64,000 nucleotides of DNA from Flectonema sp. DT1601. Its lineage: Eukaryota > Euglenozoa > Diplonemea > Diplonemida > Diplonemidae. Of the stretch, positions 33,815 to 44,827 are shown one piece after another. The notes beneath the pieces were generated by a model. That model saw only the letters and a list, made by a program, of their open reading frames with translations, was not told the DNA's origin and searched no databases. Numbering within the stretch: the first letter of the stretch is position 1; each line of letters opens with the position of its first letter. A program made the translations under genes and the position numbers. The stretch spans positions 186,001 through 250,000 of the forward strand of contig OZ025838.1 in the NCBI GenBank assembly GCA_964019425.1, in the 5' to 3' direction.

Positions 33815-34659
33815 AAACTAATAAACTCATAAACCAAAACTGAGGTTAAACGATTCGTTCTCAATGTCGTAACGGATAAGAAGCAGAAAAGGAAAGGCAG
33901 GAGGAAACTAAAAAAAAAAAACTTCAACTACGAAATGTAATCAGCCAGCGTCTTTGTATATTAGCACTACAGAAGAAGTGAAATGCTTTGCTGAAACAGC
34001 TGATAGATTCAGTTTTTTTTTTTTTTTTTTTCGTTCTTTTGTTTTTAAAGGGAAAAACCCAGAAACGTTTTCTTCGTCACTTGTGGAGCAAATACAAGAC
34101 CACATTAGGATATACTTTAAAAACTTCTTTTTTTTGTGAGTACTTTTTACTCGAAGGGTTTTTTTCCCTTTCCCTTTTTTTTTTTTTTTTTTTTTTTCTT
34201 ATTCATTTCTTGAAAGTCGCAGATGCCGAAGACAAGATTCACTCGATATTCCATCTATTACACACCAACTTTTTTGTTCTTTTTTTTTTTTTTTTTTTAA
34301 TTTTTTTAGAAGAAAAAAGAAAATACCGAACTTGTAATGACCTCACTGGGGGGGTCGAAAGTCCACTACAGGCGTTGGTTATTTCTTTTTTAAAAAATCA
34401 AAAAAGAAAAAAAAAAAAACACACTAGGAAGATAGGTCACAAACCAAGGAGAGGAATTGTGAAATGAGAAACATTCGGAAAGTCGGAATGGCAAATCTCA
34501 ACTTTATAATTCATCATAGAAAGTGATCAGACCAACAAAGGACATAATCTGTAGCACACGCGGGCAATTTACTTCCGAAAACCCATAGAAGGTTTCAAAG
34601 AATTTCATAATGCCAACCAACTAACAGAAGGGAGACTTTAAATGTTTTGAATATACTCA

Positions 34660-34812
34660 TGAGGAAATAAATATCTGTATTGTACCAGGGTTAACAAAAG
34701 TAAACGTTAGTAATGGTACAGTTGATTACAGGAGGAAGGTTGTATGTTCGATTTTGTAAAAATTACAACTGTGTCGTATCATAAACAATATAAAGATAAT
34801 TTGACATTAGTT
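34660..34812 (+). repeat. Two adjoining dispersed repeats (copies)
   Basis: 34664-34720 has ATAAATATCTGTATTGTACCAG and AACGTTAGTA as at 25430. 34745-34812 has TGTTCGATTTTGTAAAAATT, CATAAACAATATAA and ATAATTTGACATTAGTTT as at 62981 and 9712. Confidence 0.6.
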
Positions 34813-37800
34813 TCAAAGGAGGGAGAGGAAGAATAAAGAGAAAGGATACGGCTGATAAATATGAAAGGTGTATTTTTTTTTTTTTTTTTTTTTTTTCTTC
34901 ATTTTCTGGAATTTCAAAGGGGGATGCAATGCACGGGGATCATGGATTGTAAAATTATTTTTTTTCTTTATTATTATCGAGTTTTATTCTTCTTTTTTTT
35001 TTTTTTTTCGCCCTCGCTGATGCTATAGTCTGTTCTCAGTTTTTATACTTCTTTTATTTATTTTATTTTGGTTTGTTTTGTTTCTGTCGTAATTATGTTG
35101 AATAGAATTTGGAATACAAAAAAAAAAAAAAAAAATGAAAAAAAAAAAAAATATAATAATAAAATTACTCCCACATTCAAAAACACAAATTGAAACCTTT
35201 ATATACGGTGCTTGAAGCCAAGCTATATAAGGCTTCCCAGTAATTTTTCACCAACCATGCATAAATGGGAAGCTCAGTTCATATGTGTGTTTCAACAAGA
35301 TATTTAGGGAAAAAAAAAAGAAATGCACACGCTGTTATTTTAGGAAAAAACGAAATAAGTTGTACGACTTGTCTCCCGAAAAAGCTCCCTAATAAAGTTA
35401 CCACAGTAGTATAATTTGGTTGGTTGAGGTTTGTTTTTTTTTTTCTTTTTTTTTTCGTGGAGTTCGCTTCCGTGTAGCAATTCAAGTCATTTGTGAATAA
35501 TGAGGGATGAAAAAAAAAAATAAGAAAAAAAAAAGTGGGGAAAATATCTTTTTTTAAAGAATAGGGGGGAAAAAAAAAGTATCTTATTAGAATTCTCGGA
35601 ATACAACACCACGCAAGCGGCTATTCCGAGTATTGCGAATTTCATAAGGAACTCGCTGCTAACTACTACTTGCTATGTTTCACCAACAAAAACTGATAAC
35701 AGTTCATACATAGCTTTAATGGGATGGGTAAAAGAATATTTTTTTTTTTTTTTTTTTTCCCCAAGATCGTTGCTCTCCTAATCCGTAACCATAACCGAAC
35801 ATTATCTACTTAAAAAAAGAAACCGTCACGAGGGTAAGACATCATCACGAGCGTAAACACTGCTGAACGCAATGAATCTCGTGTATCTAATTTGACTGCA
35901 ACGGGGTAAGGATTTTTCTTTTTTTTTTTTTTTTTTTCGAGTAAGAAAAAAAAAAAAAAGAAAGGAATAAAACATATACAAGCATCTGGTTTGAGCGTCC
36001 TAGGAGGGCAACTCACAGCAACAGAGGATCCAATCCGTAGCCCGTAATAGTTAACCGTTGTCCTTGTGATGTTTTTTTTTTTTTTTTTTTTTCCCATGTG
36101 AATTGGGTAGAGGAAATGTCATAGGAATACCACCCCCCACACAGAGTCAAGTAAATGAAACGCTGTTGTGAAGTATTCTAACTTTAGAAAATTAAATCAA
36201 TAAAAGGCACCTGCACAGTAGGGCATTAATAATGATATTGAAAAAAGAATTTTTTTTTTTTTTTTCAAATGTAAGATTCAACAAATAAAAAAACCGGTAC
36301 AACAAAACCATAAAAAAAAAGGGGGGGTGAATGCGACAACAAGAACGAGAATAGAAGGGGAAAAAAAAAAAAAAAAAAGAGGGGAAACTTGCCAAGCACT
36401 GAAGCTGCAAGCTACGGACAGAGAGGTGGTGCATCCCAACTACTCATGACGCTGGTGTGTTAAAATGATAAAATAAAGGGTAGGGGGAGAAGCGTTAGCA
36501 GCATTCACCTTGACGATGATCAAATTCCTATATTAATCAGACACACAAACACTTTCATCCTCACGTTCTCAGGCGGTCACGAGGTTGATCTGGTCATCAA
36601 ATAGACCAGACGGAACCACACTTGTTCCCTCATCGATTGAGGGACATACTCGGGATGAAAAGAGAGAGCATCAGACAACAATACATGACCATAACATTAC
36701 CAAGGCCACAGGTGTTGATGTAGGTGAAGAGGAGTAAATACTTTGACAATGTAAACAGTAACAACTTTTAAGTATTAAAAACAAAATTAATATTAAGTAC
36801 TTGACTGAAAGAAATATTTGTAGTTGTTAATCAAAGAAAAATTACGTTGAGTGAGGGGAAAGAATATTAAAAAAAAAAAAAAAAAAAAAAACCATAAATT
36901 TTAAATAATACCGATGTAGTCAATATAGTCATACGTTCCCAGAAAACCTCAGAGAACAGTGACACAACTATGAAATTAAAGGAAATCAAAAAAAAAACGA
37001 AGGCGATGCGTGACCAACAAAGGTCAGCTGCGCTTTCATTTCATTCCTCTTCACTCGAGAAAAACAACTGCGCACTACTTTTCAACAAAAAAGAAAGAAA
37101 AAATTCATAAATTGCCTAGTGAGAAAGACATCACTAGCAGTTTTCTTTTAGATATTCACCCACTTTCTTTTTTCATTGTTGTGTGTGCGTTGTGTACAAC
37201 CTGACTGTACACTTTTCTTTTCCGAATAGAAAAGACGCAGCAGCACGCTATGGTTTTTTTTTTTTTTTTTTTTTTTTTTTCATGGCAATACCTATTGGGC
37301 CTATGTCGTCAAAAAAAAAAAAGAAAATAAAAGTTTTAGGAAAAAGTTTTTTTAAAATAAAAAAAAATATGCAAAAAAAAAACACAATTTCCTCATAGCC
37401 AAAGTATTTAAACGGTTGGTTAATAGAAGTATTACTGCATCTTTTTTGTAAAAGCTCATGTAGGTATTGAAGCAAAAAGTAGCTTCTTAACACCACTGTA
37501 GACAGGGATTTGTTTTTTTTTTTTTGTGCGCGACGCATGAATAAAGATAAGGGGGGAATAAGAATATTGGCTAGAGCAAATGAATTCAACTTTTTTTTTT
37601 TTTTTTTTTGTTAATTGCTGCAAACCAGAAGGCAGGATGCACTCTCAAGCATCTAAACTATTTAAAAAAAATAAATGTTTTTTTTAATTTTTAAGAAGTA
37701 ACCGAGCGAGGGGGGGTAGCTATCAGCGAGGTCGTTTTTTTTTTTTTTTTTTTCCCTTTTTTTCTTGTTAATTGTTTTAATTATTTATATGATGTTCATT

Positions 37801-37850
37801 CTTGTTTTTTCTTTTTTTTTTTCTTTTTTTTTCCCTTTATACTTGTCTAC

Positions 37851-38720
37851 TTACGATGTTTCATTAGCAGCAGCTGTAATATTTCTATTAGCTTCGTCAA
37901 TGAACGGCTGTCGCTGCTCATCACTTAGCGATTCCCACTTGTCGGCAGCTACACGAAGCCTGTTTAAAAGAACACCTTTGCGACTCTTTGCCTGGGAAGT
38001 ATGCGCCTTTGGCCATCTTGCCTTGCTTCCTTCCGCATGCTCTAACTCCTTAGCAATGAACAGACTGTATGCGTTGGTGCAGTTCTTTACATCACTTTGC
38101 TGGTGATATCTCTTTTTGTAAGAAGGAGAATTTGGTGTTTTTGGTGACGTTGGTGGTGATGCAGAGCAAGTACTCGTTGCTGAACCCTGTCTCACACGAG
38201 GGCTGTAGTTAGGTGCCATGTTATTAGCAACCTGATGCTGTAAGACCTCTACACCTCCTGGAGCAAGAGTTGTTGCTCTACGTGTTTGGTAAGAAGGTGT
38301 CATAATCGGAACAACAGGAATTGGATTGTAATGTTGCAAAGCAACAAGTGGTGAAGATGTTGACGCGCGAACTTTTGTCTGATTAATTGGAATTCCCTGA
38401 GCTGGCCACACCTGCGGCCACATCGGCTGCTGCAACATGATTGGTGACGTCGGTGGGAGAGCAAAGGCCCTGGCGCGGAAACTTGGAACCTCAGTATTCA
38501 CGAAGTTTGCAGAAGGAGGGACAATCCCACTACAGGTCGAATCATCTCCTCTCGCATCTTGCATCGGAGTAGCACTCTCTGCTGAAGTAGCAGTAGCCAA
38601 ACTAACCTGTCTGACTCTCGTCATTTCATCTAACTGGTCTTCTTCATCACAAACATCCAACAAGTCAGGGTACTCATCTTCAGATAGAATTTCCTCTGAT
38701 ATGCGCTGTGCGATATCCAT
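37851..38720 (-). CDS. HMG-box-like DNA-binding protein
   Basis: Single exon, 289 residues. The first 200 residues are acidic at the very start (EEILSEDEYPDLLDVCDEED), then proline/serine-rich and probably disordered (SASPPTSPKTPNSP). The C-terminal 80 residues fit an HMG box: NCTNAYSLFIAKEL as helix 1, and a final helix pattern of WESLSDEQRQPFIDEANRN. A basic insertion (KARWPKAHTSQAKSRKG) sits between helices. HMG-box proteins bind and bend DNA in chromatin or transcription. The box is at the extreme C-terminus and somewhat divergent. No intron is needed. Confidence 0.7.
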   Translation of the reverse strand: MDIAQRISEEILSEDEYPDLLDVCDEEDQLDEMTRVRQVSLATATSAESATPMQDARGDDSTCSGIVPPSANFVNTEVPSFRARAFALPPTSPIMLQQPMWPQVWPAQGIPINQTKVRASTSSPLVALQHYNPIPVVPIMTPSYQTRRATTLAPGGVEVLQHQVANNMAPNYSPRVRQGSATSTCSASPPTSPKTPNSPSYKKRYHQQSDVKNCTNAYSLFIAKELEHAEGSKARWPKAHTSQAKSRKGVLLNRLRVAADKWESLSDEQRQPFIDEANRNITAAANETS

Positions 38721-38739
38721 TGATTAATGAGTGTTGTTG

Positions 38740-39640
38740 TTGTTGTTGTTTTTTTTCTTTTTTGAAAAAAAAAAAATGAAATAAAAAATAACATAACTAA
38801 GAAGAAGACTGTAGTAATAAATCTCACGTATTTGTTATCATTGCAATGAACTGTAAAGGAAATTAAAATAAATAACGCTTTTTTTTTTTTTTTTTTTTTT
38901 TTTTTTGAAAAAAGGGAAAAAAGATATAACGACCGATGAGAGCCACCACAGCACGCTGGGAAACAATATTTACGGTGAATCTCATATTGCCACTTTTATT
39001 TGGGTAGTGAAATAGAACAAAAAAAAAAAAAAAAATTCAAAACACACGTGGTAACTGCTCTGTGACAATCTATCTCTCCAGGGGGTGGGTTGCCATATCA
39101 ACCAAGTCAGTCGCGTAAAGACTATGACGTCAACAAACCCATTCACAGAAAAGATAAAAAAAACACGATTAATTTTTTTTTATGAGAATTATAACGAAAA
39201 ATTAGTACCCTCAGGGAGTTAGGGCAATTAATTTCCGTTTCCCACAAAAAAAAAAAAAGACAAGAACCTTTTTGACGCTTATCAAGGAAAAAAGAAAAAG
39301 AGGGATGGGAACATAAGAAATACACAACTGAATAGTGGCAAAAAAAGGGGAAAAAAAAGAAAAACAGTCTACTAACACCCGACTAGGAGTACTAGGGTAA
39401 ACAGGTAATAGCAGAGGACTTCAACGAAGCTTGAAAAAAAAAGAAAAAAAGAAAAGTGCTGGTAAGGTTGACAAACAGCGTTTTTATCCAATCCAACCAT
39501 AACGTGTGTCTTACTCACAGAAAGTGAAGAGAAAACACACAATAGTTTTCTTTGTCAAAAAAACGGGTAGGGTTTTAAAAAAAAAAAAAAAAAAAATGAA
39601 TCGTAATAGAAAACACAAGTACTAAAATTAAACACTACTC
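38740..39640. other. Intergenic, nothing supported
   Basis: T and A runs (38880-38906, 39019-39035, 39577-39596). Frames here are homopolymer-driven. Confidence 0.6.
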
Positions 39641-39646
39641 AACCAC

Positions 39647-41029
39647 TTATGGTTTCTTGTAGATACGACCAGCTTTCCAAACGTGGGAGACTGTGTCGCG
39701 ACTGTCTCTCAGAACACGCATGTCATCGAGAGGGGAACTAGTCAAAGCGATGATGTCAGAATCATAACCCTTCTTTAACTGTCCTGTTATTGGTGCCATT
39801 CCCCAAGGTCCTAATGAGTTCGGACCGTTGGCAGTTGCAGACTCGATCGCCTTAAGTGGAGTCATTCCGTACAAATCATGAAGGAGGTAAGCCTCATTAC
39901 CAACCTGAGTACAATCACCAGCTGGGCAATCAGTACCCGTAGCGATGGTAACATTTTCCATTATAGCGAACTGAACAGCTTGTCTGTGTGCCTTTAGAAG
40001 TGCTGTTCCTTTAGCCCATTGATTTTGGTTGTAAATTGGAGGTCTTGTAGTTTGGTTGAAAGTCTGAGTGATGACGCAAGTTGGATGGTATTGCATCCCA
40101 CGCTCCTTAACCATCTTAGCAACAGATCTGTTTAAATAACTTCCATGTTCAAGAGTGTAGACTCCATTAAGTACAGCTGATAGAATTCCTTCTATTCCGT
40201 GAGCATGAGCAGCAACAGCTCTTCTTGAACGTCTCGCCTCAGATGTGATCGCCTGAACTTCTTCATCACTTAACTCTTTATCAGTTGGCTGATCAAAGTC
40301 ACTGAGAACACCTCCAGTAGTCATAATCTTGATAACGTCTGCCTGCATTCTAACTTGTTCTCTTGTTTTTTTAATACATTCTGCAGGTCCATCACAGTTA
40401 GCACCAAACTGAAGACTGTCTGGAGCGAACTCCGCAGACAATGGAAGCTTTTGCATATCAGCATGACCACCAGTCATACCAATAGCATGAGATGCGTAGT
40501 GGAAGTGAGGTCCTGGAAACAAACCACTCTCTGATAAGTGATTAAGTGGTTGGCCAAAAGTTCCTCCCACTTCACGAATACTTGTCACACCAGCCATTAA
40601 AGCATCATTCATGTCTTTGATAGCGCAAGCAAAGTATTCATACGTCATTGGGTACCACCCAGAAGTAACATCACTAAAGACTGGTTGCTCAGGATGTATT
40701 TTACCCCATGCTTCTTGACAGCTGTATCCACTAAAGTGGGTGTGGGTGTCAAACAATCCAGGCATCACTACTGGGACTTCAAAGATTTCAAAGTCGTCTT
40801 TTGGAAGTCGAGTACCGATGTACTGAATTGTGTTGTTAAAGATCAACGTGGCATTCTTGATTGGATCTCCCCTTCCAGGAATCAACAAGTCAGCATCGAT
40901 TCTAGTAAGGTTTACATCTGATCCAACACCATTGAATCTGGTGAAACTTTTCACACCTGGAAGTGAATGCAACTCACATGCTAAACCAACAGATACACAT
41001 GCGAGAGTAGTCAACACTGACGTCTTCAT
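39647..41029 (-). CDS. Secreted metal-dependent amidohydrolase
   Basis: Single exon, 460 residues. Signal peptide at about 1-18 (LTTLACVSVGLACEL). The amidohydrolase fold is complete: DTHTHFS (metal-binding HxH, about 96), lysine in DVIKIMTTGG (about 234, the usual carbamylated bridge), AAHAHGIEG (about 274), TLEHGSYL (about 294) and the catalytic aspartate in TGTDCPAG (about 364). It is closest in pattern to the imidazolonepropionase/Xaa-Pro-dipeptidase-like branch that includes fungal ochratoxinase. It would hydrolyse amide bonds of small acyl-amino acids or peptides outside the cell or in a vacuole. Substrate unknown. Several N-glycosylation sequons (NATL, NQTT, NVTI) agree with secretion. 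The family is widespread in bacteria, so horizontal gain is possible but untested. Confidence 0.88.
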   Translation of the reverse strand: MKTSVLTTLACVSVGLACELHSLPGVKSFTRFNGVGSDVNLTRIDADLLIPGRGDPIKNATLIFNNTIQYIGTRLPKDDFEIFEVPVVMPGLFDTHTHFSGYSCQEAWGKIHPEQPVFSDVTSGWYPMTYEYFACAIKDMNDALMAGVTSIREVGGTFGQPLNHLSESGLFPGPHFHYASHAIGMTGGHADMQKLPLSAEFAPDSLQFGANCDGPAECIKKTREQVRMQADVIKIMTTGGVLSDFDQPTDKELSDEEVQAITSEARRSRRAVAAHAHGIEGILSAVLNGVYTLEHGSYLNRSVAKMVKERGMQYHPTCVITQTFNQTTRPPIYNQNQWAKGTALLKAHRQAVQFAIMENVTIATGTDCPAGDCTQVGNEAYLLHDLYGMTPLKAIESATANGPNSLGPWGMAPITGQLKKGYDSDIIALTSSPLDDMRVLRDSRDTVSHVWKAGRIYKKP

Positions 41030-41438
41030 TTGTTGTGTCTTTGTAACCTGTTTTTTTAAAAAAAAAACAATTTATACATCATTCTGTTACCCTTCACCAG
41101 ATCCTTGTGTGGATAATAACATAACAGGTATACCTCACCTCACTACTCATATTACATAAGTCAATACTGACCGTAGTTTGCAGGTCATTATATCTTCATA
41201 GGGGATTATACACATTGGAGTGTGGGTGGAGTGAACCTATCAAGAACCTTGATAGGATAATTAAATTGGAATCTCTCAGTGGAGATTTTTTACCAATTTT
41301 CTTTAAGTGATAACGTAGTCAGGAATTCAATCGTTTTTTTTTCTCTATTATTATTATACAAGTCGGCAATCTATATCCAATGATGATGACTGTATCACAG
41401 TTATGAGTGTCTGTACACATGATTGTGTACTTATCTGT
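41030..41438. other. Intergenic, no feature seen
   Basis: It contains the sense acceptor-like AAAAAAACAG|GTTAC 17 nt before the amidohydrolase start, which is A-rich rather than T-rich. Nothing else is recognisable. Confidence 0.5.
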
Positions 41439-42008
41439 TTACGTGATTCTAGACTCAAAGAAGGGTGTTGTGCCAAATGAAGGTCCTCTCGTCACTGTGT
41501 GTCTTGTGGTACTACAATTGAGACCTCCATAATGTGATGGTGTTGCTGGGAATGTTGATGTGAAGGTACCGTTGAGTCCTTTCCATGTCGCTTTTGGATC
41601 TGATTTCGTAGTTACGTCAGCACCGATTCGTTGAGAACTTCTCGCATAGGACGGATTTAATACTTCAGTAGTATCAATTATTCTATGGGGTAGTTTGCGT
41701 ACCTCTTCATGAGTCTTTACAATTTCTCTCAGTTCCGATGGTAATTTCGCCGGGTCAACTCGACTGTTTATAATCCCTGTGAACCCAACCCATTGATCTT
41801 CCTCTTCTTCCCACCAAACCAAGTCTAAACTTTTTCTTAACGCTGGTCGTGGTACTATATATTTTACACCGCTGTCTCTGACAATGTGATGTCTGACATT
41901 TTCAGGCATCACATCCAAATCAACGTGGCACTCGACTACCATTTTATAGCCAACTTGTTCTCCGTTTTCCTCCCAAATGAGGTCATATCTTTGATACAGA
42001 CTTGACAT
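41439..42008 (-). CDS. Unknown 189-residue protein with an internal duplication
   Basis: Single exon, start MSSLYQRYDLIWEE. Two related segments occur in tandem: YDLIWEENGEQVGYKMVVEC...VMPENVRHHIV and LDLVWWEEEEDQWVGFTGII...LPSELREIVK, each about 40 residues, followed by a Ser/Thr/Gly-rich tail (TPSHYGGLNCSTTRHTV). No signal peptide or membrane helix. I do not recognise the family. It lies between two small, closely spaced same-strand genes: 188 bp after the previous stop. Confidence 0.7.
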   Translation of the reverse strand: MSSLYQRYDLIWEENGEQVGYKMVVECHVDLDVMPENVRHHIVRDSGVKYIVPRPALRKSLDLVWWEEEEDQWVGFTGIINSRVDPAKLPSELREIVKTHEEVRKLPHRIIDTTEVLNPSYARSSQRIGADVTTKSDPKATWKGLNGTFTSTFPATPSHYGGLNCSTTRHTVTRGPSFGTTPFFESRIT

Positions 42009-42196
42009 TATTACTTTGTGTATGGACGAGACTTGTATTACGAAAATAATTTTAAAAAAATTAAAAAATGAATAATGGAAGAATAAGATCACAAAACAAA
42101 CATACAATAAAGACTACAATAAAATACAGTTGACGGTATTCAACAACATGTTTAAATATTTTCATTCATCTCTTTTACTTACAATATATGAAGCTA

Positions 42197-42610
42197 TTAG
42201 TAACCATTGATTGGACCCAAACGTTTCCGCATTGTCTCGTAAAGAGAAGCTTCGCTTTGAGAGATAGTATGAGCTGGAGATAAATTAATATTTGAGTAAG
42301 CTCGTTGTGGACTCCTCTCATTCGGAGGCATCATGAATCCATATGTTCGTTCGAAGGAATCGAACTTGTCAAGATAATCGTTAACTCGATTATTTTGGAT
42401 ATCGATATTGAGTTCTGCTTCTTTCTTCTTCATTGCTCCATAAAAGTCGTAATGCTCTATACAAGGAATAGGGAATTGTCCATTTGGTAGTTGTCTATCG
42501 TCGATTCCTCTCCCGTGGAGATCTCCGCCAAGTAAACCAGTCAGCTCTAATTTCTTTTTGTCGTATAACTGTTCTTCAGCTTCGCTTGGTTTGTCTGAGT
42601 CAGCCGACAT
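42197..42610 (-). CDS. Unknown small hydrophilic protein (137 aa)
   Basis: Single exon, start MSADSDKPSEAEEQLYDKKK, stop at 42197. It follows a TTTTTGCATACAG acceptor-like site by 17 nt. Charged N-terminal half, DYLDKFDSFERTYGFMMPP in the middle, and a helical C-terminus (SEASLYETMRKRLG). No targeting signal or known motif. It sits 219 bp after the MYND gene and 188 bp before the next start. Confidence 0.65.
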   Translation of the reverse strand: MSADSDKPSEAEEQLYDKKKLELTGLLGGDLHGRGIDDRQLPNGQFPIPCIEHYDFYGAMKKKEAELNIDIQNNRVNDYLDKFDSFERTYGFMMPPNERSPQRAYSNINLSPAHTISQSEASLYETMRKRLGPINGY

Positions 42611-42627
42611 CTCTCCAACCTTGTGTA

Positions 42628-42645
42628 CTGTATGCAAAAATAACA
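42628..42645 (-). promoter_or_regulatory. Candidate leader splice acceptor of the 137-aa gene
   Basis: Sense AATGTTATTTTTGCATACAG, AG at 42629-42628, 17 nt before the ATG. Confidence 0.4.
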
Positions 42646-42829
42646 TTATCAAAACAACATAATGAACAAAGCTGATGACTAAAAAGACGACATCGATTGC
42701 TCAACGGCACAACGAACTAGTCGCTCGAACTGATTCGGATGCTGTGAAATAGACATCCAGCATCACCCTTCTCATAAGGGAATAAACACAAGTCCTGTTA
42801 CTGTAGTAGTTTCTCCCTATATTTTCTTT

Positions 42830-44008
42830 TTAATCCAATTGATCATCATGCTTTACTACTTCAACTGTACTGGTCGCAAGGGACATGTATTTACATATTT
42901 GTTTATGAGTTTTCCAATCTCCCTTTTGGCAGATGGCTGAACAGTAAGCTGGTACCTTACAGATGGAGCAGTATGAGAATTTTAGAGGTGCGGATTCGGT
43001 GTTGGTGCATCCAGAACGATGGCAAGGACGTTTGAAAGAATATGTTGGTTCGATTTCATTTATGTGTTCAGGTGGGATGGAATCCGTTATCCATTCGTGT
43101 TGAGAAGTTGTCACCTTTGAATAGATTGCTAACGCTTGGTGACTTAGAGATCTGATCATGACGTTATCTGAATTATTAACCAGATGTGGTAACAGAGACC
43201 TGATTACTGAGAATTCTGGTTCAGTCTTCGAATCGAGCTCATCAAACATTTCACAACTTTTTGGAATTCCCAAAAACAAAACTAATAAAATACAATATCT
43301 CACGATGATCATTTCTATTTCATCATCTTCACCTTCGAGGTATTTTGGTCTTTCAATAATCTCTCTTGCAACCAGAAATAATTCTTCAACGATTCCAATT
43401 TCAAGCATTAGATCAAAAAAATCTTCTGATCCACAAAAATTAACAACCAACATCATTCCGGCGTCAAGTCTACTAACAGCACCTCCATTAAAAGATTCAA
43501 TTATGTTGTCGTAGTCTCGATTTTGACTGATTAGCATAAGACAAAGCTGCGGAATATCATCCTTTACCCAAGTGTCGTGATACGTGGGTATCATATTTAA
43601 GCAGCTTGCTGCTTGTAAATGGACATTCAGCAATCCTTCTTCATCAGGTTCTCCATTTGGTCCTTCGAGTTGAATCATTCGAAGGGCATCTGTGCATAGT
43701 TTAGCAACATGTGGAATTGTTTTTCTAAGTAAACAATAGGTTCTAACTTGTCCAACTGTTGCTATGGATTGCCAAGAGTATAGTAAGGCTAGTTTTACTT
43801 CTGTTTGTCTTTCTATTCCACCTAATTTCTGTGTGATATCACAGAGAGCTGTAACTCCACCACAGCTGTAAAAATTAAAAACATCGTCAGTTCCACTCAA
43901 CCGAGTGATATCAGTGATTGCTATAACATCTGATTCTGTGATCTCATTTCCTAATAAAGTCTTCTCAGAGAGTTTGATTAGAGCTGCTGCAATGTCAGCG
44001 ACCGACAT
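42830..44008 (-). CDS. MYND zinc-finger protein with armadillo-like helices
   Basis: Single exon, 392 residues, start MSVADIAAALIKLSEK. The first 300 residues are helical with ARM/HEAT-like spacing (LLNVHLQAASCLNMI, SVIRSLLPHLVNNSDNV). The C-terminal MYND finger at about 329-372 has the ligands of the family: CHRSGC, FSYCSICKVPAYCS, AICQKGDWKTHKQIC. MYND domains bind proline-rich peptides and often recruit partners; in ciliated cells such proteins include dynein-assembly factors, but this one cannot be assigned. The frame extends upstream to 44323 through lysine-rich homopolymer sequence, which I treat as leader. Confidence 0.82.
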   Translation of the reverse strand: MSVADIAAALIKLSEKTLLGNEITESDVIAITDITRLSGTDDVFNFYSCGGVTALCDITQKLGGIERQTEVKLALLYSWQSIATVGQVRTYCLLRKTIPHVAKLCTDALRMIQLEGPNGEPDEEGLLNVHLQAASCLNMIPTYHDTWVKDDIPQLCLMLISQNRDYDNIIESFNGGAVSRLDAGMMLVVNFCGSEDFFDLMLEIGIVEELFLVAREIIERPKYLEGEDDEIEMIIVRYCILLVLFLGIPKSCEMFDELDSKTEPEFSVIRSLLPHLVNNSDNVMIRSLSHQALAIYSKVTTSQHEWITDSIPPEHINEIEPTYSFKRPCHRSGCTNTESAPLKFSYCSICKVPAYCSAICQKGDWKTHKQICKYMSLATSTVEVVKHDDQLD

Positions 44009-44040
44009 TTTTTTTTTCTTTTTTTTTATGTTGTTATTTT

Positions 44041-44062
44041 CTTTAATAAAGTAAAGTAAAAC
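44041..44062 (-). promoter_or_regulatory. Candidate leader splice acceptor of the MYND gene
   Basis: Sense TTGTTTTACTTTACTTTATTAAAG, AG at 44042-44041, 32 nt before the ATG. Confidence 0.35.
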
Positions 44063-44064
44063 AA

Positions 44065-44827
44065 CACCTACAATAGATGAAAACAAAGCGAATGGTTTGT
44101 TCAGTGAAGCGGTTAAGCAAACTGAAAAGGTTTTTTTTTTTTTTTTTTTGGGGGGGGTTTTTTTTCGTTCATCTTGGTTTTTTTTTTTCTCCCCACTTTT
44201 CCACCATCGTGGAAGAGAAGAAATAAAAAAAAAAAAGAACAAGAACAAACAACAAGCAAGGGACTTTACGTCTTGCCTGGGCAAAAGAGGCGTCAACACA
44301 CCTGGAAAAGATGTTCCAAACACAAGAAATTGCCGTCAACCCGTTTTCATTTCGCGGAAAATGCGAAAGAATTAAAATAAAACAAGAGAAAAAAAGAGAG
44401 AGAGAGAGGGAGAGAGAAACAATTTCATCAAAGAAAATCAAACATTTGTCACTAAACATCATGACAGGATTCTTTGAAAAAGATCACACGTAAAAATATA
44501 AAAAATAAATGAAAAACGAGCGCCTCTTTTTTTTTTTTTTTTCTTCCTCTCTTTTCCCCTTCAATCAGAAACCAAACTGGAGACGAAGTAATAAGACGGG
44601 GGAAAGAAGAAGAAAAAATAACACAAAAAAAAAGAAAACAACGCATGAAGAACATAATATTTACTGTAGTGAGAATGAAAGCTACAACATAGACAGCTCA
44701 GGATCAGCTCTCTCCGGTGTAGCTAACAATTTGTTATGAAAGGTCCCAAACGAACTTACAGAAGAAAATAAATCGCTCAAACTTTTCTTAGAAGCAGCTG
44801 CTGCTTCTATTTTATTCTTTTGACTAC
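44065..44827. other. Intergenic, homopolymers and a GA-rich tract
   Basis: T run at 44130-44149, GAGA tract at 44396-44418, and a T run at 44527-44542. No gene. Confidence 0.6.

Larger units (their letters stand above)
29067..37850. other. 8.8-kb gene-free, homopolymer-rich region
   Basis: No gene can be supported on either strand. The region is dominated by T and A runs of 15-30 nt (for example 31038-31069, 32191-32221, 32501-32535, 33797-33817, 37253-37280). Most long frames are products of these runs. Two short plus-strand frames with ordinary composition (30430-30588 and 33219-33416) are listed separately. Copies of dispersed repeats lie near 34.66-34.81 kb. A degenerate tRNA-like segment is at 29660-29730 on the minus strand. 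Confidence 0.6.

Noticed and set aside
31013-37589. Numerous frames rich in F or K runs
   Set aside because: They arise from translated T and A homopolymers and have no protein-like composition.
42008-42197. Joining the two small genes at 41439-42610 into one spliced gene
   Set aside because: The upstream frame ends in its own stop after GPINGY, no donor/acceptor pair joins the frames, and the downstream frame has its own ATG.
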